In this document: positions 35,903 to 47,003 of the stretch, piece after piece
Layout of the letters: each line of letters begins with the position of its first letter
Position numbering within the stretch: position 1 is the stretch's first letter
Assembly (NCBI RefSeq): GCF_900101385.1
Contig: NZ_FMZB01000001.1
Span: forward strand, 434,001 to 498,000
DNA length: 64,000 bases
Direction: 5' to 3'
Source: Terribacillus halophilus
Lineage (GTDB): Bacteria > Bacillota > Bacilli > Bacillales > Amphibacillaceae
Notes under the pieces: model-generated
What the model saw: the letters and a program-made list of their open reading frames with translations, nothing else
Told to the model about the DNA's origin: nothing
Databases searched by the model: none
Position numbers and translations under genes: made by a program

Positions 35903-36397
35903 TTATTTCTTTTTCACTTGGAAGATCTGGGTTTCTCCTGCAATGGCCTGTTCCGGAAATAGCGCTTCCAAGGTATATTCGCTTGCTTCATAGTTGGTGA
36001 TGATTACTGGTGTGATGCAGCTTTTTGCGTTCGCTTCGACAAACGCCTTATCGAAGGTTACGAGCTTGTCGCCGGCGGAGACTTTATCACCTGTTTTGAC
36101 GAAGGTATCAAAGCCTTCTCCTTTCAGATTGACAGTATCCAGACCGATATGGAGCAGCACTTCCAGACCCATTTCTGTTTTTAAGCCGATGGCATGCTTG
36201 GTTTCGAATACTTGGACGACTTCGGCATCGATCGGGCTGACGATTGTGTGATCCGTCGGTTCGATAGCGATACCATCGCCCATCATTTTCTCCGCAAACA
36301 CGGGATCCGGTACTTCCTCCAGCGGCACTGCCTTCCCATTGACAGGGCTTACAAAATGCTCTTCTGTAACACTTTTACCGAATAGTTTCTTTAGCAT
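35903..36397 (-). CDS. PTS glucose-type EIIA component
   Basis: The 164-residue soluble EIIA(Glc)-like protein shows FVSPVNGKAVPLEEVPDPVF, His68 in ETKHAIGL and the phosphorylated His83 in VLLHIGLDTV, ending in EIIA strands. It accepts phosphate from HPr and passes it to an EIIB/EIIC partner not present in the window. It resembles B. subtilis YpqE, a stand-alone EIIA. I chose ATG 36397, which follows GAGGAGAG; an upstream in-frame ATG adds 18 residues that do not fit the family. Confidence 0.92.
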   Translation of the reverse strand: MLKKLFGKSVTEEHFVSPVNGKAVPLEEVPDPVFAEKMMGDGIAIEPTDHTIVSPIDAEVVQVFETKHAIGLKTEMGLEVLLHIGLDTVNLKGEGFDTFVKTGDKVSAGDKLVTFDKAFVEANAKSCITPVIITNYEASEYTLEALFPEQAIAGETQIFQVKKK

Positions 36398-36646
36398 ATC
36401 TTGTCTCTCCTCGAAATGAATCGGATTTTGTGAAAATCTTATTAGTCTCATAGTAAAGCGTTTTCTCCCCGCGGGTCAATAAAAAACCATCATGGGAAGG
36501 ATATTGCCTAAAAGCGCTAACATTATGTATAGTAGAGAAAGACTGATTTTAGAGCGGAAAAGAGGTTTGACGCAGTGTGAGATAACAACCAATCGCCAAG
36601 ACAATCAGGCTTTACGAATGATAATAGAACGGTAGGTAATGAACCG

Positions 36647-38236
36647 ATGCAAATAAAACAAGAAGTACAAAAGCGCAAGACATTCGCCATCATCTCCCAC
36701 CCGGATGCCGGGAAGACGACAATGACGGAGAAACTGCTCGTTTTTGGGAATCTGATTCGTTCTGCAGGTACGGTAAAAGGAAAGAAATCAGGCAAATTCG
36801 CAACATCCGACTGGATGGAGATTGAAAAGCAGCGCGGGATTTCCGTTACATCCTCTGTGATGAATTTCCCTTATAAAGATTATCAAGTGAATATCCTGGA
36901 TACACCAGGGCACGAAGATTTCAGCGAAGATACGTATCGCACACTGACGGCGGTGGATAGTGTCGTCATGATCATTGATGCGACGAAAGGGATCGAAGCA
37001 CAGACATTGAAGCTATTCAAAGTGTGTCGTATGCGTGGCATACCGATTTTTACTTTCATCAACAAGCTTGACCGGGAAGGCCGGGAGCCGCTGGAGCTTT
37101 TGGAAGAAATCGAAAATGTATTGGATATCGAGACATATGCGATGAACTGGCCTGCTGGAATGGGCAAGCGTTTCCTAGGCATTTTCGATAGATACAACAA
37201 GCAATTTGTACGTTTTAACGGAAATGAAGAAGAAACATTCATTCCTTATGATCAGCTGGAAGATCCGCAGTATGCCGATTTGACAGGCAACTCCACATTC
37301 GAAGATACAAAAGGGGAACTGGAGCTATTGGAAGAAGCCGGCGATCAATTCTCATTGGATCGTGTGCTTGCAGGTAAGCAGACACCGGTATTCTTTGGTA
37401 GTGCACTTGCGCCTTTTGGAGTCCAAACATTCTTTGATACGTTCGTCAGCATGGCGCCTGCACCAGGAAGCCGCCGCACGACGGAAGGTGTCGTAGCTCC
37501 TGAGAAAGAAGAATTCTCCGGATTCATCTTCAAGATTCAGGCGAACATGAACCCGGCTCACCGCGACCGGATTGCCTTCTTGCGTGTCTGCTCAGGTAAA
37601 TTCGAGCGAGGCATGAGCGTGCAGCTAGCCCGTTCGGCAAAGCCGATCAAACTATCCCAGTCACAGCAATTCGTCGCATCCTCACGTGATACGGTTGAAG
37701 AGGCATATGCCGGAGATATCATCGGGATATATGATCCGAATATCTATCGAATCGGGGACACGCTCGTCGAAGGGAAAGCGAACTTCGAGTTCGATGAGCT
37801 GCCGCAGTTCCCGCCGGAAGTATTCAAGAAGGCCACAGCAAAGAACGTCATGAAAGCAAAGCAGTTCAAAAAAGGTATCGAACAGCTTGTCCAGGAAGGA
37901 GCGATCCAACTGTTCCGCGGTAAACGCGATGATAGTTATATCCTCGGAGCAGTCGGTGAGCTTCAGTACGAAGTATTCGAATATCGAATGAAAAATGAGT
38001 ATAATGTAGAAGTGGTATTGGAATCGATGGGAGAACGCATCCCTCGCTGGCTTAAGTCTGAGCAAGTGGATGAACGTCTATTCGACGAGCGCAGTCTGCT
38101 CGCCCAGGATCGCGAAGGGGAATACTTGGCATTATTCAAGAACGATTTTGCCCTCCGCTGGTTCACGGATAAAAATCCGAAAATCGATTTGATCGATTTA
38201 TTTGAGGTCAACCAATACGACCAAGCTTCCAACTAA
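36647..38236 (+). CDS. prfC: Peptide chain release factor 3
   Basis: RF3 is a translational GTPase that removes RF1/RF2 after peptide release. The 529-residue protein has G1 [14 protein letters not shown]2 near [12 protein letters not shown]3 [12 protein letters not shown] and G4 NKLDREG, followed by the RF3-specific C-terminal region. Length matches E. coli RF3. prfC is patchy in Firmicutes and, to my knowledge, missing from B. subtilis 168. It stands alone between the EIIA gene and uvrB with its own terminator. Confidence 0.96.
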   Translation: MQIKQEVQKRKTFAIISHPDAGKTTMTEKLLVFGNLIRSAGTVKGKKSGKFATSDWMEIEKQRGISVTSSVMNFPYKDYQVNILDTPGHEDFSEDTYRTLTAVDSVVMIIDATKGIEAQTLKLFKVCRMRGIPIFTFINKLDREGREPLELLEEIENVLDIETYAMNWPAGMGKRFLGIFDRYNKQFVRFNGNEEETFIPYDQLEDPQYADLTGNSTFEDTKGELELLEEAGDQFSLDRVLAGKQTPVFFGSALAPFGVQTFFDTFVSMAPAPGSRRTTEGVVAPEKEEFSGFIFKIQANMNPAHRDRIAFLRVCSGKFERGMSVQLARSAKPIKLSQSQQFVASSRDTVEEAYAGDIIGIYDPNIYRIGDTLVEGKANFEFDELPQFPPEVFKKATAKNVMKAKQFKKGIEQLVQEGAIQLFRGKRDDSYILGAVGELQYEVFEYRMKNEYNVEVVLESMGERIPRWLKSEQVDERLFDERSLLAQDREGEYLALFKNDFALRWFTDKNPKIDLIDLFEVNQYDQASN

Positions 38237-38240
38237 TAAT

Positions 38241-38267
38241 AAAGCCGTCATTTTTGACGGCTTTTTG
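38241..38267 (+). terminator. Terminator of prfC
   Basis: AAAGCCGTCA/TGACGGCTTT stem with a TTTT loop and T-run, five bases after the stop codon. Confidence 0.93.
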
Positions 38268-38334
38268 CTATCTATTTGTTTATGTTTCGTATATTAGGAA
38301 AACATTTATACTAGCAGATATGTGGAATTTCAAA

Positions 38335-38374
38335 CGAATGTTTGTTCGTGTTTTTATATATTTTGTGCTATGAT
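38335..38374 (+). promoter_or_regulatory. uvrBA promoter with LexA (SOS) box
   Basis: CGAATGTTTGTTCG (38335-38348) matches the Bacillus LexA box CGAAC-N4-GTTCG at 9 of 10 conserved positions. An extended -10 TG-C-TATGAT follows at 38366-38374, so LexA would cover the -35 region. uvrBA is SOS-controlled in B. subtilis. Confidence 0.8.
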
Positions 38375-38400
38375 GAAAATAGCAAATAGAACGGAGGAAT

Positions 38401-40395
38401 TTGGCATTGAAGGAAAAGGAAACGTTTGAGTTAGTATCTAAATACAGTCCTCAAGGTGACCAGCCTAGGGCGATTGATCGTCTTGTTGAAGGCATCCATC
38501 AGGATAAGCGGCATCAGACACTGCTCGGAGCGACTGGTACTGGTAAGACGTTCACTATTTCAAATATGGTGAAGGAAATTAACCGTCCTACCCTTGTCAT
38601 TGCCCATAACAAGACATTGGCAGGTCAGCTGTACAGTGAGTTCAAGGAATTTTTCCCGAATAATGCAGTGGAATATTTCGTTAGTTATTATGATTATTAT
38701 CAGCCGGAAGCATACGTACCGCAGACAGATACCTTCATCGAGAAGGACGCAAGCATCAATGATGAAATCGATAAACTGCGCCACTCTGCTACATCTGCTC
38801 TTTTCGAGCGTAATGATGTGCTGATCGTGGCAAGTGTGTCCTGTATCTATGGCTTGGGTTCCCCGGAGGAATATAAGAGCCAGGTGCTGTCTGTTCGTGT
38901 CGGCATGGAGAAGGATCGGGATGAGCTGCTTCGTAATTTAGTAGACATCCAATATGCGCGTAATGATATCGACTTTCAGCGCGGAACTTTCCGTGTACGC
39001 GGCGATTCTGTCGAAGTCATCCCGGCATCAAAGGAAGAACATTGTATCCGTTTTGAATTCTTTGGTGATGAGATCGATCGAATCCGTGAAGTGGACGCAC
39101 TGACAGGCGAAATCATTGGTGATCGCGAGCATGTTGCGATCTTCCCTGCTTCCCACTTCGTAACGCGTGAAGAGAATCTCAAAAAGGCTATCGTCAATAT
39201 TGAAAAAGAGCTTCAAGATCAGCTCAAGATGTTCAACGAACAAGGTAAACTGCTGGAAGCCCAGCGCCTTGAGCAGCGAACAAATTACGACTTGGAAATG
39301 ATGCGGGAAATGGGCTTTTGCTCAGGTATCGAAAACTATTCGGCTCAGCTTACTTTCCGTGAACGGGGAGCCACCCCTTATACGCTATTGGATTTCTTCC
39401 CGGATGATTTCGTGGTTGTCGTGGATGAGTCTCATGTTACGCTGCCGCAGATCAGGGGAATGTTCAATGGGGACCAGGCACGTAAGAAAGTACTTGTAGA
39501 CCACGGCTTCCGTTTGCCATCCGCGATGGACAACAGACCGCTGACATTCGAAGAATTCGAGAAGAAGACAGAACAGCTCGTTTATGTCTCTGCGACACCG
39601 GGTCCTTATGAAATCGAACATACACCGGAAATGATCGAGCAGATCATCAGGCCGACAGGATTACTTGATCCGGAAATCGATATCCGCCCGATAGAAGGAC
39701 AAATAGATGACATCATCAGTGAGATTTATAAACGGACAGAGAAGAATGAACGTGTCCTGATCACAACATTGACCAAGAAAATGTCCGAAGACTTGACCGA
39801 TTATCTCAAAGAAATCGGTATCAAAGTGGCTTATCTGCATTCCGAAATCAAGACGCTGGAACGAATCGAAGTAATCCGGGATTTGCGGATCGGAAAATAT
39901 GATGTACTTGTCGGAATCAACTTACTCCGGGAAGGATTGGATATTCCGGAGGTTTCGCTCGTTGCCATACTCGATGCGGATAAGGAAGGCTTCCTGCGTT
40001 CCGAGCGTTCTTTAATCCAGACGATGGGGCGGGCAGCCCGTAACGAAAACGGCCATGTCATCATGTATGCAGATAAAATAACGGATAGCATGCAAAAAGC
40101 GATGGATGAGACACTGCGCCGCCGTGAGATCCAAATCGCTTACAATAAAGAGCATGGTATTACACCGCGGACAATCCAGAAAGAAGTGCGGGATGTCATC
40201 AAGGCAACGATTAGTTCCGAAGAGTCCGGCACAAATAAAAAAGATACACCGGATTTGACGAAGCTTACGAAGAAGGAAAAAGAAAAAGTCATTGCCGAGA
40301 TGGAGAAAGAAATGAAACAGGCTGCACGCGATCTCAATTTCGAACGTGCTGCCGAGCTTCGTGATCTTGTCTTGGAACTAAAAGTGGAAGGGTGA
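38401..40395 (+). CDS. uvrB: Excinuclease ABC subunit B
   Basis: UvrB verifies DNA damage delivered by UvrA and recruits UvrC. The 664-residue protein has Walker [11 protein letters not shown], the beta-hairpin region [16 protein letters not shown]-type VVVDESH, helicase motif QTMGRAARN and a C-terminal UVR coiled coil ([22 protein letters not shown]). The start is TTG 38401 directly after ACGGAGGAAT. The stop codon is followed 5 bases later by uvrA. Confidence 0.97.
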   Translation: MALKEKETFELVSKYSPQGDQPRAIDRLVEGIHQDKRHQTLLGATGTGKTFTISNMVKEINRPTLVIAHNKTLAGQLYSEFKEFFPNNAVEYFVSYYDYYQPEAYVPQTDTFIEKDASINDEIDKLRHSATSALFERNDVLIVASVSCIYGLGSPEEYKSQVLSVRVGMEKDRDELLRNLVDIQYARNDIDFQRGTFRVRGDSVEVIPASKEEHCIRFEFFGDEIDRIREVDALTGEIIGDREHVAIFPASHFVTREENLKKAIVNIEKELQDQLKMFNEQGKLLEAQRLEQRTNYDLEMMREMGFCSGIENYSAQLTFRERGATPYTLLDFFPDDFVVVVDESHVTLPQIRGMFNGDQARKKVLVDHGFRLPSAMDNRPLTFEEFEKKTEQLVYVSATPGPYEIEHTPEMIEQIIRPTGLLDPEIDIRPIEGQIDDIISEIYKRTEKNERVLITTLTKKMSEDLTDYLKEIGIKVAYLHSEIKTLERIEVIRDLRIGKYDVLVGINLLREGLDIPEVSLVAILDADKEGFLRSERSLIQTMGRAARNENGHVIMYADKITDSMQKAMDETLRRREIQIAYNKEHGITPRTIQKEVRDVIKATISSEESGTNKKDTPDLTKLTKKEKEKVIAEMEKEMKQAARDLNFERAAELRDLVLELKVEG

Positions 40396-40400
40396 AGAAA

Positions 40401-43280
40401 GTGGCGAAGAAAAGTATTTCGGTCAGGGGCGCCCGCGCCAATAACTTGAAAAATATAGATGTCGATATCCCAAAGGATAGTCTGGTCGTTTTGACCGGCC
40501 TATCCGGTTCAGGGAAATCCTCGCTAGCTTTTGATACGATCTATGCGGAAGGGCAGCGCCGTTATGTGGAATCATTATCAGCGTATGCCCGCCAGTTCCT
40601 TGGCCAGATGGACAAGCCCGACGTGGATTCGATCGAAGGTTTGTCGCCAGCTATCAGTATCGATCAGAAGACGACAAGCAAGAATCCGCGTTCCACAGTC
40701 GGGACAGTTACGGAAATTTATGATTATTTACGGCTGCTGTATGCCAGGGTTGGCCGACCGACTTGTCCGCGTCATGGAATCGAAATCAGTTCCCAGACTG
40801 TTGAACAAATGGCCGATCGAATCTTGGAATTTCCGGAGCGTTCCCGCCTGCAGGTCCTTGCCCCGGTCATCTCCGGGAAAAAAGGCGAGCATGTCAAAGT
40901 GCTCGAAAAGCTGAAGTCGGAGGGTTATATTCGTTTGCGTGTGGATGGCGAGATGGTGGAAATCACGGATGATATCAAGCTCGAGAAAACAAAGAAACAT
41001 TCGATCGAAGTGGTTGTCGACCGGATCGTCATCAAAGAGGGTGTCACCGGGCGGCTGACGGATTCACTGGAGACAGCACTTACGCTTGGGGACGGACGCG
41101 TCATCGTTGATGTGATGGGGGTCGAAGAGCTTCTTTTCAGTGAGCATCATGCCTGCCCGATTTGCGGTTTCTCGATCGGGGAATTGGAACCGCGCATGTT
41201 CTCTTTCAATAATCCTTTTGGGGCTTGCCCGACTTGTGATGGACTAGGTACGAAACTGGAAGTGGATCCCGATCTGGTTATTCCGAACAAAGATCTTACC
41301 CTGCGTGATGGGGCAATAGCAGCGTGGGAACCGACGAGTTCGCAGTATTATCCAAAGCTGCTTGAAGCAGCCTGCAGCCATTTCGGCATCGATATGGATG
41401 TACCGGTCAATGAATTGCCAGAGGGACAGCTTGATATCTTGATGAACGGCAAGAAAAAGGAAAAAATCCATTTCCGTTATGAAAATGATTTTGGCCGCGT
41501 CCGTGAGAGCAATATTGAATTCGAGGGCGTATTAACTAATATAGCCCGGCGCTATCGGGAAACAACATCCGATTTCATCCGTGAACAAATGGAAAAGTAT
41601 ATGAATAATCGGCCTTGTCCGAAGTGTAAAGGACATCGTTTGCGTGAAGAATCGCTTGCTGTCCTCATCAACGGCCATCATATCAGCAATGTTACCGAGA
41701 AATCCGTCCTGGAAGTGAAACACTTCATGGAAGGATTGGAACTGAATGAGAAGGAAAGACAGATTGCGTTTATGATCACCAAGGAGATCATCGACAGAAT
41801 CACCTTCCTGAATAACGTCGGCTTGGATTACCTGACGCTTTCTCGTTCAGCCGGCACATTGTCTGGCGGGGAAGCACAGCGTATCCGTCTTGCCACTCAA
41901 ATCGGATCGGCTTTGACTGGTGTCTTGTATGTATTGGATGAACCATCCATCGGGTTGCATCAGCGAGATAATGATAGATTGATCGAAACGATGAAGCGGA
42001 TGCGTGATCTTGGCAATACGCTTGTCGTGGTCGAGCATGATGAAGATACGATGATGGAGGCAGATTGGCTTATCGATGTCGGTCCTGGCGCTGGTGAGCA
42101 TGGTGGACAGATTACAAGTCAGGGAACGCCTCAAAAGGTGATGAAGGATAAAAAATCCCTCACTGGCCAGTATTTGTCCGGTAAGAAATTCATCCCGCTG
42201 CCGTTTGAACGCCGTAACCCCGATAAGGACCGCACCATCGAAGTCATCGGAGCAGAAGAGAATAACTTGAAGAAAGCTTCTGCAAAAATCCCGCTGGGTC
42301 TATTCACAGCAGTGACAGGTGTATCCGGTTCCGGTAAAAGTACATTCGTCAATGAAGTCCTGCATAAAACATTGGCCCAAAAACTCAATCGGAGCAAGGT
42401 AAAGCCGGGTAAGCATAAGCAAATCAAAGGATTGGACCATCTGGACAAAGTCATCGACATTGATCAATCGCCCATCGGACGGACTCCGCGATCCAACCCG
42501 GCTACGTATACCGGGGCTTTTGATGATATCCGTGATGTGTACGCCAGCACGAATGCTGCTAAGGTTCGCGGCTATAAGAAAGGCCGCTTCAGCTTCAATG
42601 TGAAAGGCGGACGCTGTGAAGCCTGCCGCGGGGACGGTATCATCAAAATCGAGATGCATTTCCTTCCGGATGTATATGTACCATGTGAAGTTTGTCATGG
42701 GAAACGGTATAACCGGGAAACACTTGAGGTTAAATACAAAGGAAAAAGCATCGCTGATGTTTTGGATATGACAATCGAGGAAGGGTTGGAGTTCTTCTCC
42801 AATATTCCAAAAATCAAGCGCAAGCTGCAGACAATCTCAGATGTAGGGCTTGGTTATGTGAAGCTCGGACAGCCGGCCACAACGCTTTCCGGTGGGGAAG
42901 CGCAGCGTGTGAAGCTTGCCAGTGAATTGCATAAACGCAGTAATGGTAAAACATTCTATATACTGGATGAGCCGACAACTGGTTTGCATGTGGATGATAT
43001 TTCTCGATTGCTGAAAGTATTGGATCGAATCGTCGAAAACGGCGACACGGTCCTTGTCATCGAGCATAATCTGGATGTCATCAAAACAGCGGATTATCTC
43101 ATTGACCTGGGTCCGGAAGGCGGGGACCGCGGCGGTCAGATCGTAGCGACTGGTACCCCGGAAGAAGTGGCAGAAGTTCCTGCTTCTTACACCGGAAAAT
43201 ACTTGAAGCCGATTCTTGAGCGTGACCGTGAACGTACAGCAAGTCAATTGGAATATGCGACGCATGTTGCAGAACGATAA
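40401..43280 (+). CDS. uvrA: Excinuclease ABC subunit A
   Basis: UvrA scans DNA for lesions as a dimeric ABC ATPase. The 959-residue protein has two ABC modules with Walker [10 protein letters not shown] and GVSGSGKST, signatures [12 protein letters not shown] and [12 protein letters not shown], and zinc modules CPICGF ... CPTCDG and CEACRGDG ... CEVCHGKR. I chose GTG 40401, preceded by GAAGGGTG, because [20 protein letters not shown] aligns with the family start; the GTG at 40392 overlaps the uvrB stop and is an alternative. Confidence 0.97.
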   Translation: MAKKSISVRGARANNLKNIDVDIPKDSLVVLTGLSGSGKSSLAFDTIYAEGQRRYVESLSAYARQFLGQMDKPDVDSIEGLSPAISIDQKTTSKNPRSTVGTVTEIYDYLRLLYARVGRPTCPRHGIEISSQTVEQMADRILEFPERSRLQVLAPVISGKKGEHVKVLEKLKSEGYIRLRVDGEMVEITDDIKLEKTKKHSIEVVVDRIVIKEGVTGRLTDSLETALTLGDGRVIVDVMGVEELLFSEHHACPICGFSIGELEPRMFSFNNPFGACPTCDGLGTKLEVDPDLVIPNKDLTLRDGAIAAWEPTSSQYYPKLLEAACSHFGIDMDVPVNELPEGQLDILMNGKKKEKIHFRYENDFGRVRESNIEFEGVLTNIARRYRETTSDFIREQMEKYMNNRPCPKCKGHRLREESLAVLINGHHISNVTEKSVLEVKHFMEGLELNEKERQIAFMITKEIIDRITFLNNVGLDYLTLSRSAGTLSGGEAQRIRLATQIGSALTGVLYVLDEPSIGLHQRDNDRLIETMKRMRDLGNTLVVVEHDEDTMMEADWLIDVGPGAGEHGGQITSQGTPQKVMKDKKSLTGQYLSGKKFIPLPFERRNPDKDRTIEVIGAEENNLKKASAKIPLGLFTAVTGVSGSGKSTFVNEVLHKTLAQKLNRSKVKPGKHKQIKGLDHLDKVIDIDQSPIGRTPRSNPATYTGAFDDIRDVYASTNAAKVRGYKKGRFSFNVKGGRCEACRGDGIIKIEMHFLPDVYVPCEVCHGKRYNRETLEVKYKGKSIADVLDMTIEEGLEFFSNIPKIKRKLQTISDVGLGYVKLGQPATTLSGGEAQRVKLASELHKRSNGKTFYILDEPTTGLHVDDISRLLKVLDRIVENGDTVLVIEHNLDVIKTADYLIDLGPEGGDRGGQIVATGTPEEVAEVPASYTGKYLKPILERDRERTASQLEYATHVAER

Positions 43281-43285
43281 ATAAG

Positions 43286-43316
43286 ATACAGCGGGCTTTT
43301 GCTCGCTGTATTTTTC
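43286..43316 (+). terminator. Terminator of uvrBA
   Basis: ATACAGCGGGC/GCTCGCTGTAT stem (one G.U pair), TTTT loop and a T-run. Confidence 0.9.
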
Positions 43317-43412
43317 TGTCTATGCAACATGCAAAGCTTCAAATGGAGCATTACAGCAGAATTTGTAGTAAAATATTTGTTTAGATATAGCTTTGGAAGG
43401 AGCGACTTACTA

Positions 43413-43760
43413 GTGAAGCCGATTGATATGAATGAAGTGCAAGAACAAATAGATGCATTTGCTGGAAAAAAAGTGTTTATACATCTGGAAACGACAAATG
43501 GTGCATATGCTAATCATGTAAATGAAAAAGCGTACAATGTTGGTGCCTTTATCCGGAATGCACAGGTGACTTATGAGCATGGCAAGATCAAGGGTGCTGG
43601 AATGGCCTATCGCGTTGGATTGAAGACTGAAAACGGCTGGGTCTACGCAGAAGGTCTGAATGCATGGGAAGTGGATGATAAGAATCGGCTGCTCATGGCT
43701 GGTCATGATCGGGAAGGCCGATTGATGGTTTCATTGGAAATAAGCGAGACAGCATTCTAA
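43413..43760 (+). CDS. yojF: YojF family protein (DUF1806)
   Basis: The 115-residue protein shows the YojF pattern (KVFIHLETTNGAYANHVNEKAYNVGAFIRNAQVTYEHG and ENGWVYAEGLNAWEVDD). Its function is unknown. It always precedes bshB2, so a link with bacillithiol chemistry is plausible. I chose GTG 43413, ten bases after AAGGAG; longer in-frame starts begin within the uvrA terminator. The Shine-Dalgarno of bshB2 begins immediately after its stop codon. Confidence 0.85.
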   Translation: MKPIDMNEVQEQIDAFAGKKVFIHLETTNGAYANHVNEKAYNVGAFIRNAQVTYEHGKIKGAGMAYRVGLKTENGWVYAEGLNAWEVDDKNRLLMAGHDREGRLMVSLEISETAF

Positions 43761-43775
43761 GGAGGAGCAATAATC

Positions 43776-44450
43776 ATGGAAAAACACGTAGTAGTCATCT
43801 TCCCGCATCCCGACGACGAAGCTTTCGGAGCTGCTGGTACAATTGCTAAGTTCAGACAGGAAGGTGTTCCGGTCACTTACTTGTGCGGTACATTGGGTGA
43901 AATGGGACGCAATATGGGTAACCCGACTTTCGCGACCCGGGAATCCTTGCCGGAAATCAGAAAGAAAGAGTTGCAGGATGCCTGCAAGGCAATGGATGTA
44001 GAGCTGCAAATGCTTGGTTACCGGGATAAGGTCTTGGAATTCGAGGATCTATCCAAGGTCAGCGATCATTTGAAAGGGCTTTTGGAACAGCTCAAGCCAA
44101 CACTTGTCATCACACATTATCCGGAATATGCTGTCCACCCGGACCATAATGCATTGGGTGCAGCGGCCATCGATGCTGTATCACGGATGGAAGAAAGCGC
44201 ACGTCCGACAGTTTGGGCACAGGCGTTCATGCGCGGTTATCAGGAGATACTCGGCAAGCCTGATGTTGTTCAGGATATCCGTCCTTTCGTCAAGACGAAG
44301 GTGAAAGCTATCCTTTGCCATACCTCCCAGGCACAAGGTGTGCTCGGTAATGTCACTGGAGCAGAGCTTACGGAAGAAAACATGGAAGCAATAGCGATGG
44401 AACATTTCAAAGAGGAGACATTCTATACTTGGAACTTCGATAACATATGA
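43776..44450 (+). CDS. bshB2: Bacillithiol biosynthesis deacetylase BshB2
   Basis: The 224-residue LmbE-family enzyme has the metal motif HPDDEAFG (His11, Asp14) and the distal HPDHNALG. BshB-type enzymes remove the acetyl group from GlcNAc-malate in the synthesis of bacillithiol, the main low-molecular-weight thiol of Bacillaceae; they may also hydrolyse bacillithiol conjugates. It starts 7 bases after GGAGGAG. Pairing with yojF is as in B. subtilis. Confidence 0.93.
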   Translation: MEKHVVVIFPHPDDEAFGAAGTIAKFRQEGVPVTYLCGTLGEMGRNMGNPTFATRESLPEIRKKELQDACKAMDVELQMLGYRDKVLEFEDLSKVSDHLKGLLEQLKPTLVITHYPEYAVHPDHNALGAAAIDAVSRMEESARPTVWAQAFMRGYQEILGKPDVVQDIRPFVKTKVKAILCHTSQAQGVLGNVTGAELTEENMEAIAMEHFKEETFYTWNFDNI

Positions 44451-44477
44451 TTCGTATATGTGTAAAGGAGGCTATGT

Positions 44478-45581
44478 ATGAGAACAGAGAGAAAGAGAAT
44501 TCTGAAACAGCTGGAAGAAGGAAAGCTGACTGCTGAAGAAGCGGAGCTGGAGCTGGCGGCTCTTGATGAGCGTGCTTTTGGTGCAGTGCAGAATGCGGAT
44601 GAAGAGAAGGAGCCGATGGTTCAGGAGCTTGTCACAGCAGGAGAAGAGCCTAAATCACAGCGTGTCGATAAAACAGCCAAGAAAAAAGCGGTCGGTCCGA
44701 AAGTGCTGCAATATGTCCAGCAGGCTTTCACGAAGATCAAGAATGCTGACTTGGATTTGAACTTCGGCGATCATAATACAGTGGAGCATATATTTCAGGC
44801 AGATGAGACATTCGGGAAAATAGAGCTGAAAATCTATAATGGTTCCGTTACGATCAAAAGCTGGACCGAGCCGCTTGCTCGCCTGGAAACGAAAGCAAAA
44901 GTCTATCAGGAAGAAGATGAACAGGCCGCCAGAAGACGGTTCACGGATAAGGCCTATTTCGCCATTGCGGATGGCAAATTGCAATTCTCGCTGCAAGATA
45001 AACGGATCAAATCGGAAATCACCTTATATGTCCCGGAAGCGGTGTACGATGAATGTGTCGTGAAAACCTTCAATGGAACGATCCGAACGGATTCGGTGAG
45101 CAGTGTGAACATCTATTGCAAGACGACCAATGGAAGCATCGACCTCCACGGAGGCGGCGGTTCGATTGTCAGTGCCGAGACATCAAATGGCAGCATCAAG
45201 CTGAAGCAAGTGACCGCAAAGGATTTGCTTTGTGAATCTGTCAATGGCTCACTGCGGCTTGAGGGGAATTTCCGCAAGCTTGATGCCCAAACGTTCAATG
45301 GCAGTATCCATTGTGAGTGGCATAATTCAGATCCGGACAGTGCATTTTTCAAGGCGACCAATGGTAGTATCCGGTTGAAATCTTTGGCGTCCATTCCGTT
45401 GAATGGACGGATTACGACGAATATCGGCTCACTGCACTGTGATTTGGATGAGTATATCGTCATCGATGAAGCGAAGGAAGTCGTCAAGAAAGCACTTAAA
45501 TTCGAAACATACCCAGCAGCACAAGAAAAGCTGCATTTAGAAGCGAATACGAAAACCGGTTCGGTGTGGGTGCTTCCATAA
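44478..45581 (+). CDS. yvlB: YvlB-like DUF4097 beta-solenoid protein
   Basis: The 367-residue protein has an N-terminal SHOCT-like helix pair (ERKRILKQLEEGKLTAEEAELELAAL, residues 3-28), a charged linker, and a C-terminal DUF4097 region (about 115-367). That region repeats the short motif NG[ST][IL] at least six times, roughly every 17-35 residues (FNGTI, TNGSI, SNGSI, VNGSL, FNGSI, TNGSI), as in a beta-solenoid. There is no signal peptide or transmembrane segment. YvlB lies in an envelope-stress operon in B. subtilis. Here yvlD follows with only one base between, and yvlA and yvlC are missing. Confidence 0.88.
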   Translation: MRTERKRILKQLEEGKLTAEEAELELAALDERAFGAVQNADEEKEPMVQELVTAGEEPKSQRVDKTAKKKAVGPKVLQYVQQAFTKIKNADLDLNFGDHNTVEHIFQADETFGKIELKIYNGSVTIKSWTEPLARLETKAKVYQEEDEQAARRRFTDKAYFAIADGKLQFSLQDKRIKSEITLYVPEAVYDECVVKTFNGTIRTDSVSSVNIYCKTTNGSIDLHGGGGSIVSAETSNGSIKLKQVTAKDLLCESVNGSLRLEGNFRKLDAQTFNGSIHCEWHNSDPDSAFFKATNGSIRLKSLASIPLNGRITTNIGSLHCDLDEYIVIDEAKEVVKKALKFETYPAAQEKLHLEANTKTGSVWVLP

Positions 45582-45582
45582 C

Positions 45583-45939
45583 ATGCTAAGATGGGTTTTG
45601 ACACTATTGCTGAATAGCGTGTCATTGATAATCGTCAGCCGCATATTCGACTCCTTTTATATAGAGGGCTTCGGGACTGCCATCCTGGCAAGTTTCATCC
45701 TGTCGATTTTGAATCTCCTTGTCCGGCCGGTGCTGATTGTCTTGACGCTGCCGTTGACTGCGTTGACGTTTGGCCTGTTCTTATTTGTCATCAATGCCAT
45801 CACTTTGATGATCACACAAGGTTTGATCGGGGAGAATTTCATAATCGATGGTTTCGGGACAGCAATCATTGCAGCAATCATACTTGCCTTGCTGAACCTC
45901 GTCCTGAACTGGCTCATCCGGGATCGGATCACAAAATGA
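45583..45939 (+). CDS. yvlD: YvlD-like phage holin family membrane protein
   Basis: The 118-residue protein has four hydrophobic segments filling almost its whole length (about 5-22, 27-48, 53-75, 88-110) and the family pattern LNLLVRPVLIVLTLPLTALTFGLFLFVINAI. It is a small integral membrane protein; its function is unknown, and it is not a phage gene here. It starts one base after the yvlB stop codon. Confidence 0.88.
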   Translation: MLRWVLTLLLNSVSLIIVSRIFDSFYIEGFGTAILASFILSILNLLVRPVLIVLTLPLTALTFGLFLFVINAITLMITQGLIGENFIIDGFGTAIIAAIILALLNLVLNWLIRDRITK

Positions 45940-45945
45940 AAAATA

Positions 45946-45975
45946 GCCTTGCAGTGAAATGCTGCAGGGCCTTTT
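45946..45975 (+). terminator. Terminator after yvlD
   Basis: GCCTTGCAG/CTGCAGGGC stem with one U.G pair and a five-T tail. Confidence 0.85.
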
Positions 45976-46007
45976 TCATGCCTAGGTATCTATCTTTTCA
46001 GGAAGTA

Positions 46008-46016
46008 TGCTAGAAT
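46008..46016 (+). promoter_or_regulatory. Extended -10 promoter before hprK
   Basis: TG-C-TAGAAT at 46008-46016, about 30 bases before hprK; no good -35 element. Confidence 0.5.
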
Positions 46017-46046
46017 AAACAAGAATTGTTAGGATGGAGGGTTATT

Positions 46047-47003
46047 ATGGCAAAAGTAGTCATTCAGGATTTATTGGATCGTTTCAATCTGGAATTGCTG
46101 ACTGGGGATACAGGCGTACAACGTGAAATTTTCATGAGTGATATCTCCCGTCCTGGTATAGAGTTGACAGGTTATTTTAAATATTATCCGAAAGATCGGC
46201 TGCAGCTGTTCGGCAAAACGGAGCTCTCCTTTCTGGAGGAGCTGACAAGCGAACAGAAGCAAGAGCGGTTTGAGGAGATTTGCTCGGATATCACACCAGG
46301 TCTGATCATTACAAGAGGTCAGGAAGTGCCATCGGAAATGAAGGAAGCAGCGGAGGCTGCTGGTGTTCCGATTTTACGGTCGCCACACAAGACGACGCGT
46401 GTCATCAGCCGGATCACGAATTTCCTGGAGGCAAAATTTGCACCGTTCACGGCAGTCCACGGGGTATTGGTTGATATCTACGGAATCGGAATCTTGATTA
46501 CCGGGCAGAGCGGCGTCGGAAAAAGTGAAACAGCGTTGGAGCTCGTCAAGCGCGGACACCGTCTCGTTGCTGATGACAGTGTGGAGATCCGGCAGGAGGA
46601 TTATGATACGCTCATTGGAAATTCGCCTTCTTTGATCGAGCATTTACTGGAAATCCGGGGCTTGGGCATCATCAATGTGATGACGCTGTTTGGAGCAGGG
46701 GCAGTACGCAGCCACAAGAAGATTTCCATCGTCATCAATCTGGAAACTTGGGATCAATCGAAACAATATGATCGAGTTGGACTGGATGAAGATACGATGA
46801 AAATCATGGATGTGAATGTACCGAAAATGACGGTTCCTGTACGTCCGGGACGTAATTTGGCAGTCATCATCGAGGTAGCTGCCATGAACTTCCGTCTGAA
46901 ACGGATGGGTGTGAATGCGGCAGAGGAATTCTCACAGCGCCTGACGAAAATGATAGAAACAGGAAAAGACAATGAGGGAGATATGACGGATGGAAATGTG
47001 TGA
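46047..47003 (+). CDS. hprK: HPr kinase/phosphorylase
   Basis: HprK/P phosphorylates HPr and Crh at Ser46 and also dephosphorylates them, setting CcpA-mediated catabolite control. The 318-residue protein has an N-terminal domain (1-130), His138 in AVHGVLVD, Walker A GQSGVGKS (153-160) and the signature [13 protein letters not shown] chose ATG 46047, seven bases after GGAGGG; the upstream in-frame ATG lacks a site. It overlaps lgt by 14 bases. Its substrate Crh is encoded in the same window. Confidence 0.97.
   Translation: MAKVVIQDLLDRFNLELLTGDTGVQREIFMSDISRPGIELTGYFKYYPKDRLQLFGKTELSFLEELTSEQKQERFEEICSDITPGLIITRGQEVPSEMKEAAEAAGVPILRSPHKTTRVISRITNFLEAKFAPFTAVHGVLVDIYGIGILITGQSGVGKSETALELVKRGHRLVADDSVEIRQEDYDTLIGNSPSLIEHLLEIRGLGIINVMTLFGAGAVRSHKKISIVINLETWDQSKQYDRVGLDEDTMKIMDVNVPKMTVPVRPGRNLAVIIEVAAMNFRLKRMGVNAAEEFSQRLTKMIETGKDNEGDMTDGNV

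Noticed and set aside
36430-36470. cre site upstream of the EIIA gene
   Set aside because: The best match around AAAACGCTTT reaches only 11 of 14 positions with mismatches at the conserved ends.
45583-45939. Phage holin
   Set aside because: The sequence belongs to the YvlD family, named phage holin family for historical reasons; it is paired with yvlB and there is no phage context.
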